Shown here one piece after another: positions 53,389-61,864 of a stretch of 64,000 nucleotides of DNA (position 1 is the first letter of the stretch; the number at the start of each line of letters is the position of its first letter). The notes under the pieces were generated by a model. The model worked only from the letters and a program-made list of their open reading frames with translations, had not been told where the DNA came from and searched no databases. A program made the translations under genes and the position numbers. Source of the stretch: Gallaecimonas kandeliae (GTDB lineage Bacteria; Pseudomonadota; Gammaproteobacteria; Enterobacterales; Gallaecimonadaceae); assembly GCF_030450055.1 (NCBI RefSeq), contig NZ_CP118480.1, positions 1,639,415-1,703,414 of the forward strand. The letters are read 5' to 3'.

Positions 53389-53928
53389 TCAGAAACGGCG
53401 GCGGTAGGAAAGGGTCAGGGCGATATCGCTGTTGTCTTGGGGAAGCTGTTGATCGGCAACCGAAAGGTCCAGGCTGGAGCGCTGCCAAAGGAAGCGGTAC
53501 TGGAGTACGCTGCGGGGCAGCACAGGGTGGCTGACGTCCTTGGGAGAGAGGCTGAAGCGGGCCGACAGCCACTGCTGCTTGAAGGGGCTGACACTGTACT
53601 GGACGCCGCCGTAATTGGCCGTGGATGGGGGACCGCCCACAGCCTGGAAAAGGATCGGATCTGGGGCTCCCATGGGCAGTTGCTCGGCAAAGAGCGACAG
53701 GCGGCCGCTGAAGAGCGCCAGGGCTTGCCCTTTGCCGGGGGACTGGGATGGCGGCCCCTGGTAGACAAGGCCGCCTTCCTGGTACCAATCGCCGCCGCGG
53801 GCGCCCAGCAGCGAATAGCCGGGCCAACCGTCTTGGAACAGCGATGTGAAGGGATCAGTGCCGGGGTTTTGCGCGGCGACAGCCGGAAATCCCACCAGCA
53901 ACAGCGACAGGCAGCAAGCAGCTTTCAT
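53389..53928 (-). CDS. exported beta-barrel-type protein, short paralogue
   Basis: A 179-residue protein with a signal peptide (Met-Lys-Ala-Ala, core to about 17, cut after Val-Ala-Ala). It ends in a strand with C-terminal Arg-Arg-Arg-Phe. Its last part (Asn-Ser-Asp-Ile-Ala-Leu-Thr-Leu-Ser-Tyr) matches in pattern the end of the neighbouring DUF3187-like protein (Asn-Cys-Ala-Asp-Ile-Ala-Phe-Ala-Leu-Asn). The Arg-Phe-Leu-Trp-Gln-Arg-Ser-Ser-Leu-Asp segment also echoes its Tyr-Gln-Trp-Gln-Ser-Ser-Ala-Leu-Glu. I do not recognise a family for the rest. Likely same operon as the gene downstream. Confidence 0.6.
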   Translation of the reverse strand: MKAACCLSLLLVGFPAVAAQNPGTDPFTSLFQDGWPGYSLLGARGGDWYQEGGLVYQGPPSQSPGKGQALALFSGRLSLFAEQLPMGAPDPILFQAVGGPPSTANYGGVQYSVSPFKQQWLSARFSLSPKDVSHPVLPRSVLQYRFLWQRSSLDLSVADQQLPQDNSDIALTLSYRRRF

Positions 53929-53955
53929 CGACGGCCCTTATCTTAGGGTTCACGT

Positions 53956-54999
53956 CTATAAACCCTTAGCACAGCCGCGGCGATCACGGACGGCTTTTGC
54001 CAGCTTTTCCAACAAGGTCACGCTTTGTTCCCAGCTCAGGCAGGCGTCTGTGATGGACTTGCCGTAGGTGAGGCCCTCCCTCGGGCCCTCCGGCTGGCTG
54101 CCGGCCTCGATGAAGCTCTCGATCATCACGCCCTTGATGTGGCCATCGCCGCCGGCCAACTGTCGGCAGACATCGTCGGCCACCAGCAACTGGCGCTCGT
54201 GATCCTTGCGGGAATTGCCGTGGGAGAAGTCGATCATCAGGCCCTGGGGCAGGGCGGCATGGCGCAGCTGGCCACAGGCGGCCGCCACCGACTCGGCGTC
54301 ATAGTTGGGCTGGTTGCCGCCACGCAAGATCAGGTGGCAATGGGGGTTGCCGTTGCTGGTGAGGCTCTGCAGCCGGCCCTGTTCGTCCGGTACGAACAGC
54401 AGGTGGTTGTCGGCCGCGGCGCGGATGGCGTCGATGGCGATGCGCACATTGCCGTCGGTGCCGTTCTTGAAGCCGATGGGGCAGGGTAGGGCCGAGGCCA
54501 GGGCCCTGTGCACCTGGGATTCGGTGGTACGGGCCCCTATGGCCCCCCAGCTGATGAGATCCGCCAGGTAGTGGCAGGTGGTCAGATCCAGGAATTCGGT
54601 AGCCAGGGCCAGGCCGAGTTCATGGAGGCCCAGCAGCAGGCCCCTGGCCTGGGCCAGGCCTTGGTTGACGTCGAACTGGCCATTGAGGCCAGGATCGTAA
54701 ACCAGCCCCTTCCAGCCGTGGCGGGTACGGGGTTTCTCGAAATAGACCCGCATTACCAGCAGCAGATCGGCGCTCAGGGCCTTGGCCTGCTCGGCCAGGC
54801 GGCGGCCGTAGTCCAGGGCGGCCTTGGGATCGTGGACAGAGCAGGGGCCTATCACCACCATCAGCCTGTCGTCTTGGCCATCGAGGATCTGGTTGATGGC
54901 CTGGCGTTGCCCCTCTATTGGGCCTGGGTCTTGCAAAGGGTAGGCGGCCTTGAGGTCGCCGGGTGCCAGCAGGGGCTGGGAGGTTCCGCGGAACGTCAT
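53956..54999 (-). CDS. 3-deoxy-7-phosphoheptulonate (DAHP) synthase, class I
   Basis: Condenses PEP and erythrose 4-phosphate, the entry step of aromatic amino acid synthesis. The 347-residue protein is the AroF/G/H type: Ile-Gly-Pro-Cys-Ser-Val-His-Asp near 50-57, Met-Arg-Val-Tyr-Phe-Glu-Lys-Pro-Arg near 83-91, Gly-Ala-Ile-Gly-Ala-Arg-Thr-Thr-Glu-Ser near 151-160, Phe-Lys-Asn-Gly-Thr near 177, and Asp-Phe-Ser-His-Gly-Asn-Ser near 258. Which amino acid inhibits it cannot be read with confidence. Divergent from the PanE-type gene with 66 bp between the chosen starts. Confidence 0.94.
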   Translation of the reverse strand: MTFRGTSQPLLAPGDLKAAYPLQDPGPIEGQRQAINQILDGQDDRLMVVIGPCSVHDPKAALDYGRRLAEQAKALSADLLLVMRVYFEKPRTRHGWKGLVYDPGLNGQFDVNQGLAQARGLLLGLHELGLALATEFLDLTTCHYLADLISWGAIGARTTESQVHRALASALPCPIGFKNGTDGNVRIAIDAIRAAADNHLLFVPDEQGRLQSLTSNGNPHCHLILRGGNQPNYDAESVAAACGQLRHAALPQGLMIDFSHGNSRKDHERQLLVADDVCRQLAGGDGHIKGVMIESFIEAGSQPEGPREGLTYGKSITDACLSWEQSVTLLEKLAKAVRDRRGCAKGL

Positions 55000-55065
55000 G
55001 AAAGTCCTGTTCTTTTCCCCGACTTGAATTTAGTCTGGGGCAAATCTGTGCTGGGCATTATATGC

Positions 55066-56037
55066 GTGTTAATCGATAAGACGAATGTTCTGGTGGCAGG
55101 AGCCGGCGCCATCGGCTCCTGGCTGGGGGCCAAGCTCCAGGCCAAGGGGGTGGATGTCACCTATTTTGGCCGCGAGGGCACGGCGGCCCGCCTGGCCGAC
55201 GGCCTGACCATCGACGGCCTGGGCGAACCCCTGGCGTTGTCGCAGCTCAAGGTGGTGACCAGCCTGGAAGGGGAAGGCCCCTTCGATTGGGTGATCCTGG
55301 CCTGCAAGCGCTATGACACCGAGGCGGTACTGCAAAGCCTGGCGCCGGTGCTGGAGGCCAAGCCCAGCTTTATCGTCGCCCAGAACGGTTTGGGCGCCGC
55401 CGAGGAAGTCATGGCCCTGAGCGACTGCCCAGCCCTGGCGATCATGGTGCCCTTCAACCTGGCCTGGCAGGGCCCTGGCCTGCTGCACCAGGGCACCGGC
55501 GGCCAGGTCATAGTGCCAAAATCCCTCGGCGCCTTTGCCAGCGCCTGGGACGCCGACAGTGTCGACGACATGGATGCTGTCCTTGCCGGCAAGCTGCTGC
55601 TCAACCTCAACAACGCCGTCAACGGCCTCTGCGGCCTGCCCCTGGTGGAAGAGCTGTCCCAACAGGGCTACCGCCAGGTGCTGGCGGCGGCCCAGCGCGA
55701 GGCCCTCAAGCTGTTCAAGGCCATCGGCGTCAAGCCGGCCAAGCTGGCGGGGGCTCCACCGGCCCTGCTGCCCTATATCCTCGGCCTGCCGGACGGGGCC
55801 TTCAGGCGCCTGGCCAAGGGCCTGCTGGCCATGGACGAGCAGGCCCGCTCTTCGCTGCAGGATGACCTGGAAGCCGGGCGGCCTACCGAAGTGGCCTTCC
55901 TCAACGGTTGGGTGGTGAGCCAGGGAGAAAAGCTCGGCATCGAAACCCCGGTCAACCGTCACCTCCAGGCCCTGATCCTCGACGCTGAAGAACAAGGGGC
56001 CTGCCCCCACTTGCCCGCCGAGGCTTTGCTGCCCTGA
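55066..56037 (+). CDS. 2-dehydropantoate 2-reductase (PanE/ApbA family)
   Basis: NADPH-dependent ketopantoate reductase of pantothenate synthesis. The 323 residues show the Rossmann motif Val-Ala-Gly-Ala-Gly-Ala-Ile-Gly-Ser near 9-17, Ala-Cys-Lys-Arg-Tyr-Asp near 76 (conserved Lys), Gln-Asn-Gly-Leu-Gly near 102, and the catalytic Lys in Gly-Lys-Leu-Leu-Leu-Asn near 175. GTG 55066 gives the best N-terminus; GTG 55048 with GGGG 7 nt upstream is an alternative. The long frame to 54508 is antisense to the DAHP synthase gene. Other members of this family act on other keto acids. Confidence 0.85.
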   Translation: MLIDKTNVLVAGAGAIGSWLGAKLQAKGVDVTYFGREGTAARLADGLTIDGLGEPLALSQLKVVTSLEGEGPFDWVILACKRYDTEAVLQSLAPVLEAKPSFIVAQNGLGAAEEVMALSDCPALAIMVPFNLAWQGPGLLHQGTGGQVIVPKSLGAFASAWDADSVDDMDAVLAGKLLLNLNNAVNGLCGLPLVEELSQQGYRQVLAAAQREALKLFKAIGVKPAKLAGAPPALLPYILGLPDGAFRRLAKGLLAMDEQARSSLQDDLEAGRPTEVAFLNGWVVSQGEKLGIETPVNRHLQALILDAEEQGACPHLPAEALLP

Positions 56038-56069
56038 AAAAGAAAAGGCCCAACAGGGCCTTTTCTTTT
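56038..56069. terminator. bidirectional terminator between the PanE-type gene and ppsR
   Basis: AAAAGAAAAGGCCC-AACA-GGGCCTTTTCTTTT: a perfect 14-bp stem with a four-base loop, T-rich on either strand, between converging genes. Confidence 0.88.
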
Positions 56070-56103
56070 GGCTGGCGGCGCTCTGGCCGCAGCGCCCCTG
56101 TGC

Positions 56104-56916
56104 TCAGTACTTGTGCCTTTCCAGCCCGGTGTCCTGGAGGATATGGGCCGAGATCTCTTCCACCGAGTGGCGGGTGGTGTTGAGGTAGGGGATGCGCTCG
56201 CGCTGGAACAGCAACTCCACTTCCTTGGTCTCCAGCCGGCACTGGCGCAGGGAGGCATAACGGGTGCCCGGTGCCCTTTCGTTGCGGATCTCGGCCAGGC
56301 GCTCGGCGTCTATGACCAGGCCGTAGATCTTGTGTTTGTTCTCCTTGAGCACGGCCGGCAGCGTCAGGTGGTCCATGTCTTCTTCGGTGAAGGGGTAATT
56401 GGCGGCCTTGATGCCGTATTGCAACGCCAGGTAGAGGCTGGTGGGGGTCTTGCCGCAGCGGGAGACGCCGGTGAGGATGATGTCCGCCTCATGGTAGTGC
56501 TTGGTGACGGCGCCGTCGTCGTTGTCCAGGGCGTAGTTTACGGCCTCGATACGGTAGTGGTAGGCGTTGTCCAACATGCCGTGGGAGCGGCCTATCTTGG
56601 GCTCGGCCTTGACTCCCAGCTGCGCCTCAAGGGGGGTGACGAAGGTGGAAAGGATGTCGTAGTTGATGCCGTCCCCCTCGTCGATGAAGGATCTGAGCTT
56701 CGCATCCACTATGGTGTGGAACACCAGGGGGCGCTGCCCTGTGGTAATAAAACTACGGTTTATCTTGTCGAGAACCCGCCCGGCCTGGCGTTCATTGTCG
56801 ACGAAAGGTTCGGTAAATTGCTTAAATTTTACAGGGAATTGCGAAAGCAACGCATGGCCGAACACCTCAGTGGTGATGGCTGTCCCGTCGGAAACGAAAT
56901 ACACGTGTCTTTCCAT
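56104..56916 (-). CDS. ppsR: PEP synthase regulatory kinase/pyrophosphorylase
   Basis: Bifunctional regulator that inactivates PEP synthase by ADP-dependent phosphorylation and reactivates it by phosphorolysis. The 270 residues match DUF299/PSRP: Phe-Val-Ser-Asp-Gly-Thr-Ala near residues 6-12, Arg-Ser-His-Gly-Met near 110, and the P-loop Gly-Val-Ser-Arg-Cys-Gly-Lys-Thr-Pro-Thr-Ser near 150-160. ATG 56916 (AAGGG upstream) is chosen over TTG 56919. Divergent from its target gene, the usual arrangement. Confidence 0.95.
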   Translation of the reverse strand: MERHVYFVSDGTAITTEVFGHALLSQFPVKFKQFTEPFVDNERQAGRVLDKINRSFITTGQRPLVFHTIVDAKLRSFIDEGDGINYDILSTFVTPLEAQLGVKAEPKIGRSHGMLDNAYHYRIEAVNYALDNDDGAVTKHYHEADIILTGVSRCGKTPTSLYLALQYGIKAANYPFTEEDMDHLTLPAVLKENKHKIYGLVIDAERLAEIRNERAPGTRYASLRQCRLETKEVELLFQRERIPYLNTTRHSVEEISAHILQDTGLERHKY

Positions 56917-57044
56917 CAAATTGCCCTTTTGTTGACGGTTAACTACGGCCAGACAAACGTTTTACCGGCCGCCGGCCGGCAGTGTAGAATAGCGGCGCGC
57001 TTACGCACAAACCCTTCTGCTGGAAATACTTAGGGAGTCCCACA

Positions 57045-59420
57045 GTGCAAGATTACGTTCTCTGGTACCAAAACCTCGGCATGCACGACGTCAACCGCGT
57101 CGGTGGCAAGAACGCCTCGCTGGGCGAGATGATCAGCCACCTCTCCGGCCTGGGTGTACAAGTACCGGGAGGCTTTGCCACTACTGCCCACGCCTTCAAC
57201 GAGTTCCTGGAGCAAAGCGGTGTCAACGCCAAGATTTATGACCTCCTCGACAAGCTGGACGTCGACGATGTCAACGCCCTGGCCAAGGCCGGTGCCCAGA
57301 TCCGCCAGTGGGTTATCGACACTCCCTTCCAGCCGGAGTTGGATAAAACCATCCGCGAGGCCTACGCCGCCCTGACCGGCGAGTTTGGCGACGCCGTCTC
57401 CTTCGCGGTGCGCTCCTCCGCCACCGCCGAGGACATGCCCGACGCCTCCTTTGCCGGCCAGCAGGAGACCTTCCTCAACGTGCGCGGCATCGACGCTGTG
57501 ATGGAAGCCATCAAGCACGTCTTCGCCTCTCTGTTCAACGACCGCGCCATCTCTTACCGGGTGCACCAGGGTTATGACCACAAGGGTGTGGCCCTGTCCG
57601 CCGGCATCCAGCGCATGGTGCGCTCCGACATCGCCTCCAGCGGCGTCATGTTCACCATCGACACCGAGTCCGGTTTCGACAAGGTGGTCTTCATCACTTC
57701 TTCCTACGGTCTCGGCGAAATGGTGGTGCAGGGCGCCGTCAACCCCGACGAGTTCTACGTCCACAAGCCGACCCTGGCCGCCGGCCGCCCGGCCATACTG
57801 CGCCGCACCCTGGGCTCCAAGATGGAGCGCATGATCTACTCCGGTGACGAGAGCCACGGCAAGCAGGTCAAAGTGGAGAAGGTCGAGGAAGAAAACCGCC
57901 TGCGCTTCTCCCTGAGCGACGCCGAAGTCGAAGCCCTGGCCAAGCAGGCCGTGACCATAGAGCAGCACTACGGCCGCCCCATGGACATCGAATGGGCCAA
58001 AGACGGCCTGGACGGCAACCTCTACATAGTGCAGGCCCGTCCCGAGACGGTCCGCTCCAACGAATCCAGCCAGGTGCTGGAGCGCTTCAGCCTCAAGGGC
58101 AAGTCCAAGGTCGTTGCCGAGGGCCGCGCCATAGGCCACAAGATCGGCGCCGGCGCCGCCCGCGTCCTGGCCTCCATCAAGGACATGGACCTGGTCAAGC
58201 CCGGCGACGTGCTGGTCACCGACATGACGGACCCGGATTGGGAGCCCATCATGAAGCGCGCCAGCGCCATCGTCACCAACCGCGGCGGCCGTACCTGCCA
58301 CGCGGCCATCATCGCCCGTGAGCTGGGTATCCCCGCCGTTGTGGGCTGTGGCGACGCCACCGACCTCATCAAGGACGGCCAGGAAGTGACCGTCTCCTGC
58401 GCCGAAGGCGACACCGGCTTCATCTACGACGGCAAGCTGGAATTCAGCGTCGAGACCTCCGAAGTGGGCAAGATGCCGCCCCTGCCGATCAAGGTGATGA
58501 TGAACGTCGGTAACCCCGACCGCGCCTTCGACTTCTGCCGCCTGCCCCATGCCGGCATCGGTCTCGCCCGCGTCGAATTCATCATCAACCGCATGATCGG
58601 TGTCCACCCCAAGGCGCTCTTGAACCTTGAGCAGCAGAGCCCGGCCCTGCAGGCCGAGATCCGCCAGATGATGGCCGGCTACGAGAGCCCCCGCGAGTTC
58701 TACATCAGCAAGCTGGTGGAAGGCATCGCCACCCTGGGCGCCGCCTTCAGCCCCGAGCGGGTCATAGTGCGGATGTCGGACTTCAAGTCCAACGAATACG
58801 CCAACCTGCTGGGCGGTGAGGCCTTTGAACCCCACGAAGAGAACCCCATGATCGGTTTCCGTGGTGCCAGCCGCTACATCAGCCCCGAGTTCCGCGATTG
58901 CTTCGCCATGGAGTGCGAGGCCATCAAGCGGGTCCGCAACGACATGGGCCTGACCAACGTGGAAGTGATGATCCCCTTCGTGCGCACCGTCGCCGAGGGT
59001 GCCAAGGTGGTCGAACTGCTGGCCGAACAGGGCCTCAAGCGCGGTGAGAACGATCTCAAGGTGATCATGATGTGCGAACTGCCCTCCAACGCCCTGCTGG
59101 CGGACCAGTTCCTGGATCACTTCGACGGCTTCTCCATCGGCTCCAACGACCTGACCCAGCTGACCCTGGGCCTGGACCGCGACTCCGGCATCATCGCCCA
59201 TCTCTTCGACGAGCGTAACGACGCCGTCAAGGCGCTGCTGTCCATGGCCATCAAGACCGCCAAGGCCCGTGGCAAGTACGTGGGGATCTGCGGCCAGGGC
59301 CCCAGCGACCACGAAGACTTCGCCGCCTGGCTGGTGGACCAGGGCATCGATTCCGTGTCTCTGAACCCCGACACCGTCGTCGACACCTGGCTCTACCTGG
59401 CCGAGCAACACAAGGCCTGA
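57045..59420 (+). CDS. ppsA: phosphoenolpyruvate synthase
   Basis: Makes PEP from pyruvate and ATP (releasing AMP and phosphate), the first gluconeogenic step from pyruvate, opposing PykA. The 791 residues have an ATP-grasp-like PEP/pyruvate-binding domain (Gly-Gly-Lys-Asn-Ala-Ser-Leu-Gly-Glu near 20, Arg-Ser-Ser-Ala-Thr-Ala-Glu near 120). The phosphohistidine domain is Gly-Gly-Arg-Thr-Cys-His-Ala-Ala-Ile near 415-423. A TIM-barrel domain ends in Gly-Ile-Cys-Gly-Gln-Gly-Pro-Ser near 747. Start is GTG 57045, 7 nt after AGGGAG. Activity is set post-translationally by PpsR. Confidence 0.97.
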   Translation: MQDYVLWYQNLGMHDVNRVGGKNASLGEMISHLSGLGVQVPGGFATTAHAFNEFLEQSGVNAKIYDLLDKLDVDDVNALAKAGAQIRQWVIDTPFQPELDKTIREAYAALTGEFGDAVSFAVRSSATAEDMPDASFAGQQETFLNVRGIDAVMEAIKHVFASLFNDRAISYRVHQGYDHKGVALSAGIQRMVRSDIASSGVMFTIDTESGFDKVVFITSSYGLGEMVVQGAVNPDEFYVHKPTLAAGRPAILRRTLGSKMERMIYSGDESHGKQVKVEKVEEENRLRFSLSDAEVEALAKQAVTIEQHYGRPMDIEWAKDGLDGNLYIVQARPETVRSNESSQVLERFSLKGKSKVVAEGRAIGHKIGAGAARVLASIKDMDLVKPGDVLVTDMTDPDWEPIMKRASAIVTNRGGRTCHAAIIARELGIPAVVGCGDATDLIKDGQEVTVSCAEGDTGFIYDGKLEFSVETSEVGKMPPLPIKVMMNVGNPDRAFDFCRLPHAGIGLARVEFIINRMIGVHPKALLNLEQQSPALQAEIRQMMAGYESPREFYISKLVEGIATLGAAFSPERVIVRMSDFKSNEYANLLGGEAFEPHEENPMIGFRGASRYISPEFRDCFAMECEAIKRVRNDMGLTNVEVMIPFVRTVAEGAKVVELLAEQGLKRGENDLKVIMMCELPSNALLADQFLDHFDGFSIGSNDLTQLTLGLDRDSGIIAHLFDERNDAVKALLSMAIKTAKARGKYVGICGQGPSDHEDFAAWLVDQGIDSVSLNPDTVVDTWLYLAEQHKA

Positions 59421-59433
59421 TAGAGTCACCCAA

Positions 59434-59461
59434 TAAAAAACCCCGGCTTGCCGGGGTTTTT
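59434..59461 (+). terminator. terminator of ppsA
   Basis: AAAAAACCCCGGC-TT-GCCGGGGTTTTTT just after the stop; the last strong core-genome landmark before the accessory segment. Confidence 0.92.
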
Positions 59462-59508
59462 TATTGCCGTTGGCCAAGGGGGTTGTCTCTGCCCCCGAAG
59501 GCCAGGCG

Positions 59509-59706
59509 TTAATCCGTTTTGTCTCGGCCCTGGATGCTGCCGCTCTTGCGGGCCAGCGCCAGCCCCAGGGCTACCCCTATGGCGATGCCAGGCCCCATGC
59601 CCAGGGCCAGGTTGCCAAAGGCAATGCCCATCCCCGCCCCTATGGCCACCCCAAGGACGAGACCTAAGCCGATATAGTGCTGCCTGCCGTGTTTTGACGT
59701 TGTCAT
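59509..59706 (-). CDS. small glycine-zipper membrane protein
   Basis: A 65-residue protein that is nearly all one Gly/Ala/Leu-rich hydrophobic region (two helices, about residues 11-30 and 34-52) with Gly spaced every three to four residues, and a basic, polar C-terminal tail. Such glycine-zipper proteins pack in membranes; the function is unknown. ATG 59706 is preceded by GGAGG. A perfect hairpin lies at 59720-59739. Confidence 0.7.
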   Translation of the reverse strand: MTTSKHGRQHYIGLGLVLGVAIGAGMGIAFGNLALGMGPGIAIGVALGLALARKSGSIQGRDKTD

Positions 59707-59719
59707 TGGAACCTCCTGT

Positions 59720-59739
59720 CAACTGCGTAGCCGCAGTTG
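59720..59739. promoter_or_regulatory. perfect inverted repeat upstream of the glycine-zipper gene
   Basis: CAACTGCG-TAGC-CGCAGTTG, an 8-bp perfect stem with 4-nt loop, ends 13 nt before the start codon. It could be an operator or a leader hairpin next to the ribosome site; there is no T tract for termination. Confidence 0.45.
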
Positions 59740-59790
59740 TGAATGCCGCCTGGCCCTCAGTCGCTCGCAACTAGATGAAGAAGACTTAGG

Positions 59791-60306
59791 TCATTCGGCG
59801 TCTGGCCCTTCGGATGTGATTTCCAGATAGGGTGTTGTGCCCCTGTTGCCATCGGAGAATTCAACAACCAAGGCGATATCCGGTTTCACGCCCACAGCAC
59901 CGTAGGAACTGTATCTGGCTTCCAGGTAGTCCACACTGACGCCGGCAGGTGGCGCATAGGCCTTTGCACCCAGGCAAGCCGCCACACGGCTGAAATTGCG
60001 TTCAGCAAACTCTGTGGAGCTGTGCGTTATCAGGTACTGGCAAAGCGCTATGCCGGGCCCATACCCATGGTGCTCGCATTGTTTGGAAGCCAAGACATCT
60101 GCTTTACCTGCCCAATCAGTCATCAGCTTGACCGAGTGGACCTCTCCACCTGCGGTGGCATTGGCAAACTGGGCTATCGCTTGGCAGAGCGGATCCTGCT
60201 CCTGTTGATGGAAAGTACATGAAGCTAAGAGGATGGATAACGCCGGAATAGAGGCGTGGATGCAGTTCCGATACTGCCGGACTAGGTCTGTCTTCCAATT
60301 AACCAA
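59791..60306 (-). CDS. predicted lipoprotein of unknown function
   Basis: A 171-residue protein I do not recognise. After a basic start there is a hydrophobic core and the lipobox Leu-Ala-Ser-Cys at about residues 27-30, so it is probably lipid-anchored. Five further Cys lie in the mature part, including Lys-Gln-Cys-Glu-His-His. The start is TTG 60306 with AGGAG 7 nt upstream; no ATG or GTG is available before the signal. It follows the lipoprotein at 60334-60903 after 27 nt, probably as one operon. GC is visibly below the core genes. Confidence 0.6.
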   Translation of the reverse strand: MVNWKTDLVRQYRNCIHASIPALSILLASCTFHQQEQDPLCQAIAQFANATAGGEVHSVKLMTDWAGKADVLASKQCEHHGYGPGIALCQYLITHSSTEFAERNFSRVAACLGAKAYAPPAGVSVDYLEARYSSYGAVGVKPDIALVVEFSDGNRGTTPYLEITSEGPDAE

Positions 60307-60333
60307 GTGGTGCTCCTGTGAAGGACAATCGTC

Positions 60334-60903
60334 TTACTGGCAATGGGCAATAGTGGCCAAAGTTTCCTGCCATGCCTTTTTGCCGTCGAAATTTTCGACC
60401 AGATCATTCTTGGCCACTTGGCCGGAGAAGGCTCCCATTCCATGCTGGATCATGTAGCTGGGGTAATAGGTTGGTGCGCCCAGCTTCGTTAAACTTCCGC
60501 ATAGTGAGGTGTTGTCCGAGGACAGGCTTTTCAGTTTGCTTTGCAACTTATTCAAGGCGTCTTGTGGCTGGGAACCCAACACATTCATGCGAAGGACGCT
60601 GATGGCTTGGTGTGCCGTTTGGTCAGAGACGCGCTTTGTGTCAAAGGATCCGTAGCTGATGGCTGCAAAATACAGCTTGGCAGCCTTGTCATATTTCCCC
60701 TCGGCGAGGCATTTTTTTACCCCGGAAAATATGTCAGCCGGATTTTGCTGACTGGACAGTCCGCTGATGTTGGTGCAGGCGGCTGGTTTGGTGGACTCAA
60801 GGTCATGCTCAGCAGTGTAATTGGTGACATTAGCGCCACTGATGCTCTTGCATGCAGATAGCGTTGCCAATGCCAGTATGCCCAATACAGTAATTCGGCT
60901 CAT
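60334..60903 (-). CDS. predicted lipoprotein of unknown function
   Basis: A 189-residue protein with a lipoprotein signal (Leu-Ser-Ala-Cys near residues 15-18). The mature part has Cys residues and a helical repeat-like section, Gly-Lys-Tyr-Asp-Lys-Ala-Ala-Lys-Leu-Tyr-Phe-Ala-Ala near 68-80, that resembles one TPR hairpin. No family recognised. ATG 60903 has AAGGA about 10 nt upstream. Upstream partner of the second lipoprotein; Cys-rich mature parts in both suggest related roles, which is inference. AT-rich relative to the chromosome. Confidence 0.65.
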   Translation of the reverse strand: MSRITVLGILALATLSACKSISGANVTNYTAEHDLESTKPAACTNISGLSSQQNPADIFSGVKKCLAEGKYDKAAKLYFAAISYGSFDTKRVSDQTAHQAISVLRMNVLGSQPQDALNKLQSKLKSLSSDNTSLCGSLTKLGAPTYYPSYMIQHGMGAFSGQVAKNDLVENFDGKKAWQETLATIAHCQ

Positions 60904-60960
60904 TTTTTCAAATCCTTTTTATGTTGAATTGCCAGGCTGATTTTAAACCCTCTGACGTTG

Positions 60961-61059
60961 CTACCACTCACACAGCACGGCCTCTCCTGTTCTTGGGTTG
61001 GTGAGGGTGACATTCTCCAATGCCTTGATGCGCCATTCCTCTTGCTGTCGCGTCAGCAC
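60961..61059 (-). CDS. very small ORF or gene remnant
   Basis: A 32-codon frame (GTG 61059 to TAG 60961-60963) reads Trp-Arg-Ile-Lys-Ala-Leu-Glu-Asn-Val-Thr-Leu-Thr-Asn-Pro and ends Glu-Ala-Val-Leu-Cys-Glu-Trp. The wording looks like genuine protein, more like a C-terminal end than a whole product. The frame can extend to GTG 61071, right after AAGGAGG, which overlaps the stop of the gene upstream, but the spacing is wrong for that codon. Either a tiny coupled gene or a broken one. Confidence 0.3.
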   Translation of the reverse strand: MLTRQQEEWRIKALENVTLTNPRTGEAVLCEW

Positions 61060-61076
61060 GGCGAGGATCACCCTCC

Positions 61077-61322
61077 TTACTTGACGGTATCCTTATTACT
61101 CCCTGCCTCTGCTGGCTTGAAAGCCCTGTAGGCGAGGGCGCACATGAGTGCTGCTCCGCATGAATAGGGCAGGATCCAACCCTTCTTGGCCCAAGTCTCG
61201 GCAACCATCAACATCACCCCTGAGGGCTCTTCACCCGCCACAAAGGTGGCAACGAGCCCGACCATGCCTACCAGAAGCGACATGATGCCCAACCAGATCG
61301 CGGCGTTACGTAAAATCTTCAT
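61077..61322 (-). CDS. small membrane protein of unknown function
   Basis: An 81-residue protein with two hydrophobic helices (about residues 5-30 and 48-68) joined by a polar loop, ending in a charged tail. No family recognised. ATG 61322 has GGAAAG about 5 nt upstream; the in-frame extension to 61457 is low-quality and overlaps the DUF1801 gene. Confidence 0.6.
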   Translation of the reverse strand: MKILRNAAIWLGIMSLLVGMVGLVATFVAGEEPSGVMLMVAETWAKKGWILPYSCGAALMCALAYRAFKPAEAGSNKDTVK

Positions 61323-61413
61323 TTTGCTTTCCAATAGAAGCGTTTCAATAAAAAGCCCTGCCAGGGGTCCCAGTCTGGCTAGCGTCAGCAGGCGAGACCG
61401 TCGGCCTTGCATA

Positions 61414-61812
61414 TCACTCGGCAGCAAGGCGTTCTTTGACGTCCTGATAGGCGGCATGGATAAGGGCTGAGAGGGCCGCTGCGTTAGGCGCCTTGCCAGG
61501 CCTTAGCTTAACGTGCCGCATGTGCTTGCCTGAACCCTCAAGCAATCCTTGTGGGTCCGGCAAGGCCGCGCCCTGGAAGAAGCCGAGGTTAACGTGGGCG
61601 CTGAAGGCGTCGACATAGGCAAAGGCGCCGCCGCCGACGCAGGCCGTGGGCTGGCCGTCATGCAAGACTTCCTCGACGTCACCGCCGCAGCCGCGAAGGG
61701 CGTCGAACCAATGCCGTGCCAGCTCTCCAAGGGGGCCCTGATGGTCGTCGAACCATTGCCTTACCCGGGGATGCTGCGCCAAGGCGCCGTCAAATTTAAA
61801 CAAGGCTCTCAT
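61414..61812 (-). CDS. DUF1801 domain protein
   Basis: A 132-residue soluble protein of the DUF1801 type: Trp-Phe-Asp-Asp-His-Gln-Gly-Pro-Leu near residues 22-30, Glu-Glu-Val-Leu-His-Asp-Gly-Gln-Pro-Thr-Ala near 48-58, Val-Asn-Leu-Gly-Phe-Phe-Gln-Gly-Ala near 77-85, then Leu-Leu-Glu-Gly-Ser-Gly-Lys and His-Val-Lys-Leu-Arg. The family is common and unassigned in function. ATG 61812 is taken; a TTG six bases upstream has the better spaced ribosome site. Confidence 0.75.
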   Translation of the reverse strand: MRALFKFDGALAQHPRVRQWFDDHQGPLGELARHWFDALRGCGGDVEEVLHDGQPTACVGGGAFAYVDAFSAHVNLGFFQGAALPDPQGLLEGSGKHMRHVKLRPGKAPNAAALSALIHAAYQDVKERLAAE

Positions 61813-61864
61813 TGCCAATCCCACTCCTTCCACAACGCCGTAAAGTAAACAGCACTGCGTGCTT

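Noticed and set aside
56743-56757. Possible HexR box in front of ppsA
   Set aside because: GGTAATAAAACTACG matches only 12 of 15 positions, lies inside ppsR and is about 290 bp from the ppsA start. No better site occurs in the ppsR-ppsA gap, so HexR control of ppsA is not supported here.
57030-59477. 815-codon minus-strand frame opposite ppsA
   Set aside because: Shadow of ppsA with the same biased composition and no motif.
60968-61204. 78-codon minus-strand frame at 60968-61204
   Set aside because: Basic, Pro/Ser/His-rich translation out of frame with the small membrane protein gene at 61077-61322, without a ribosome site.
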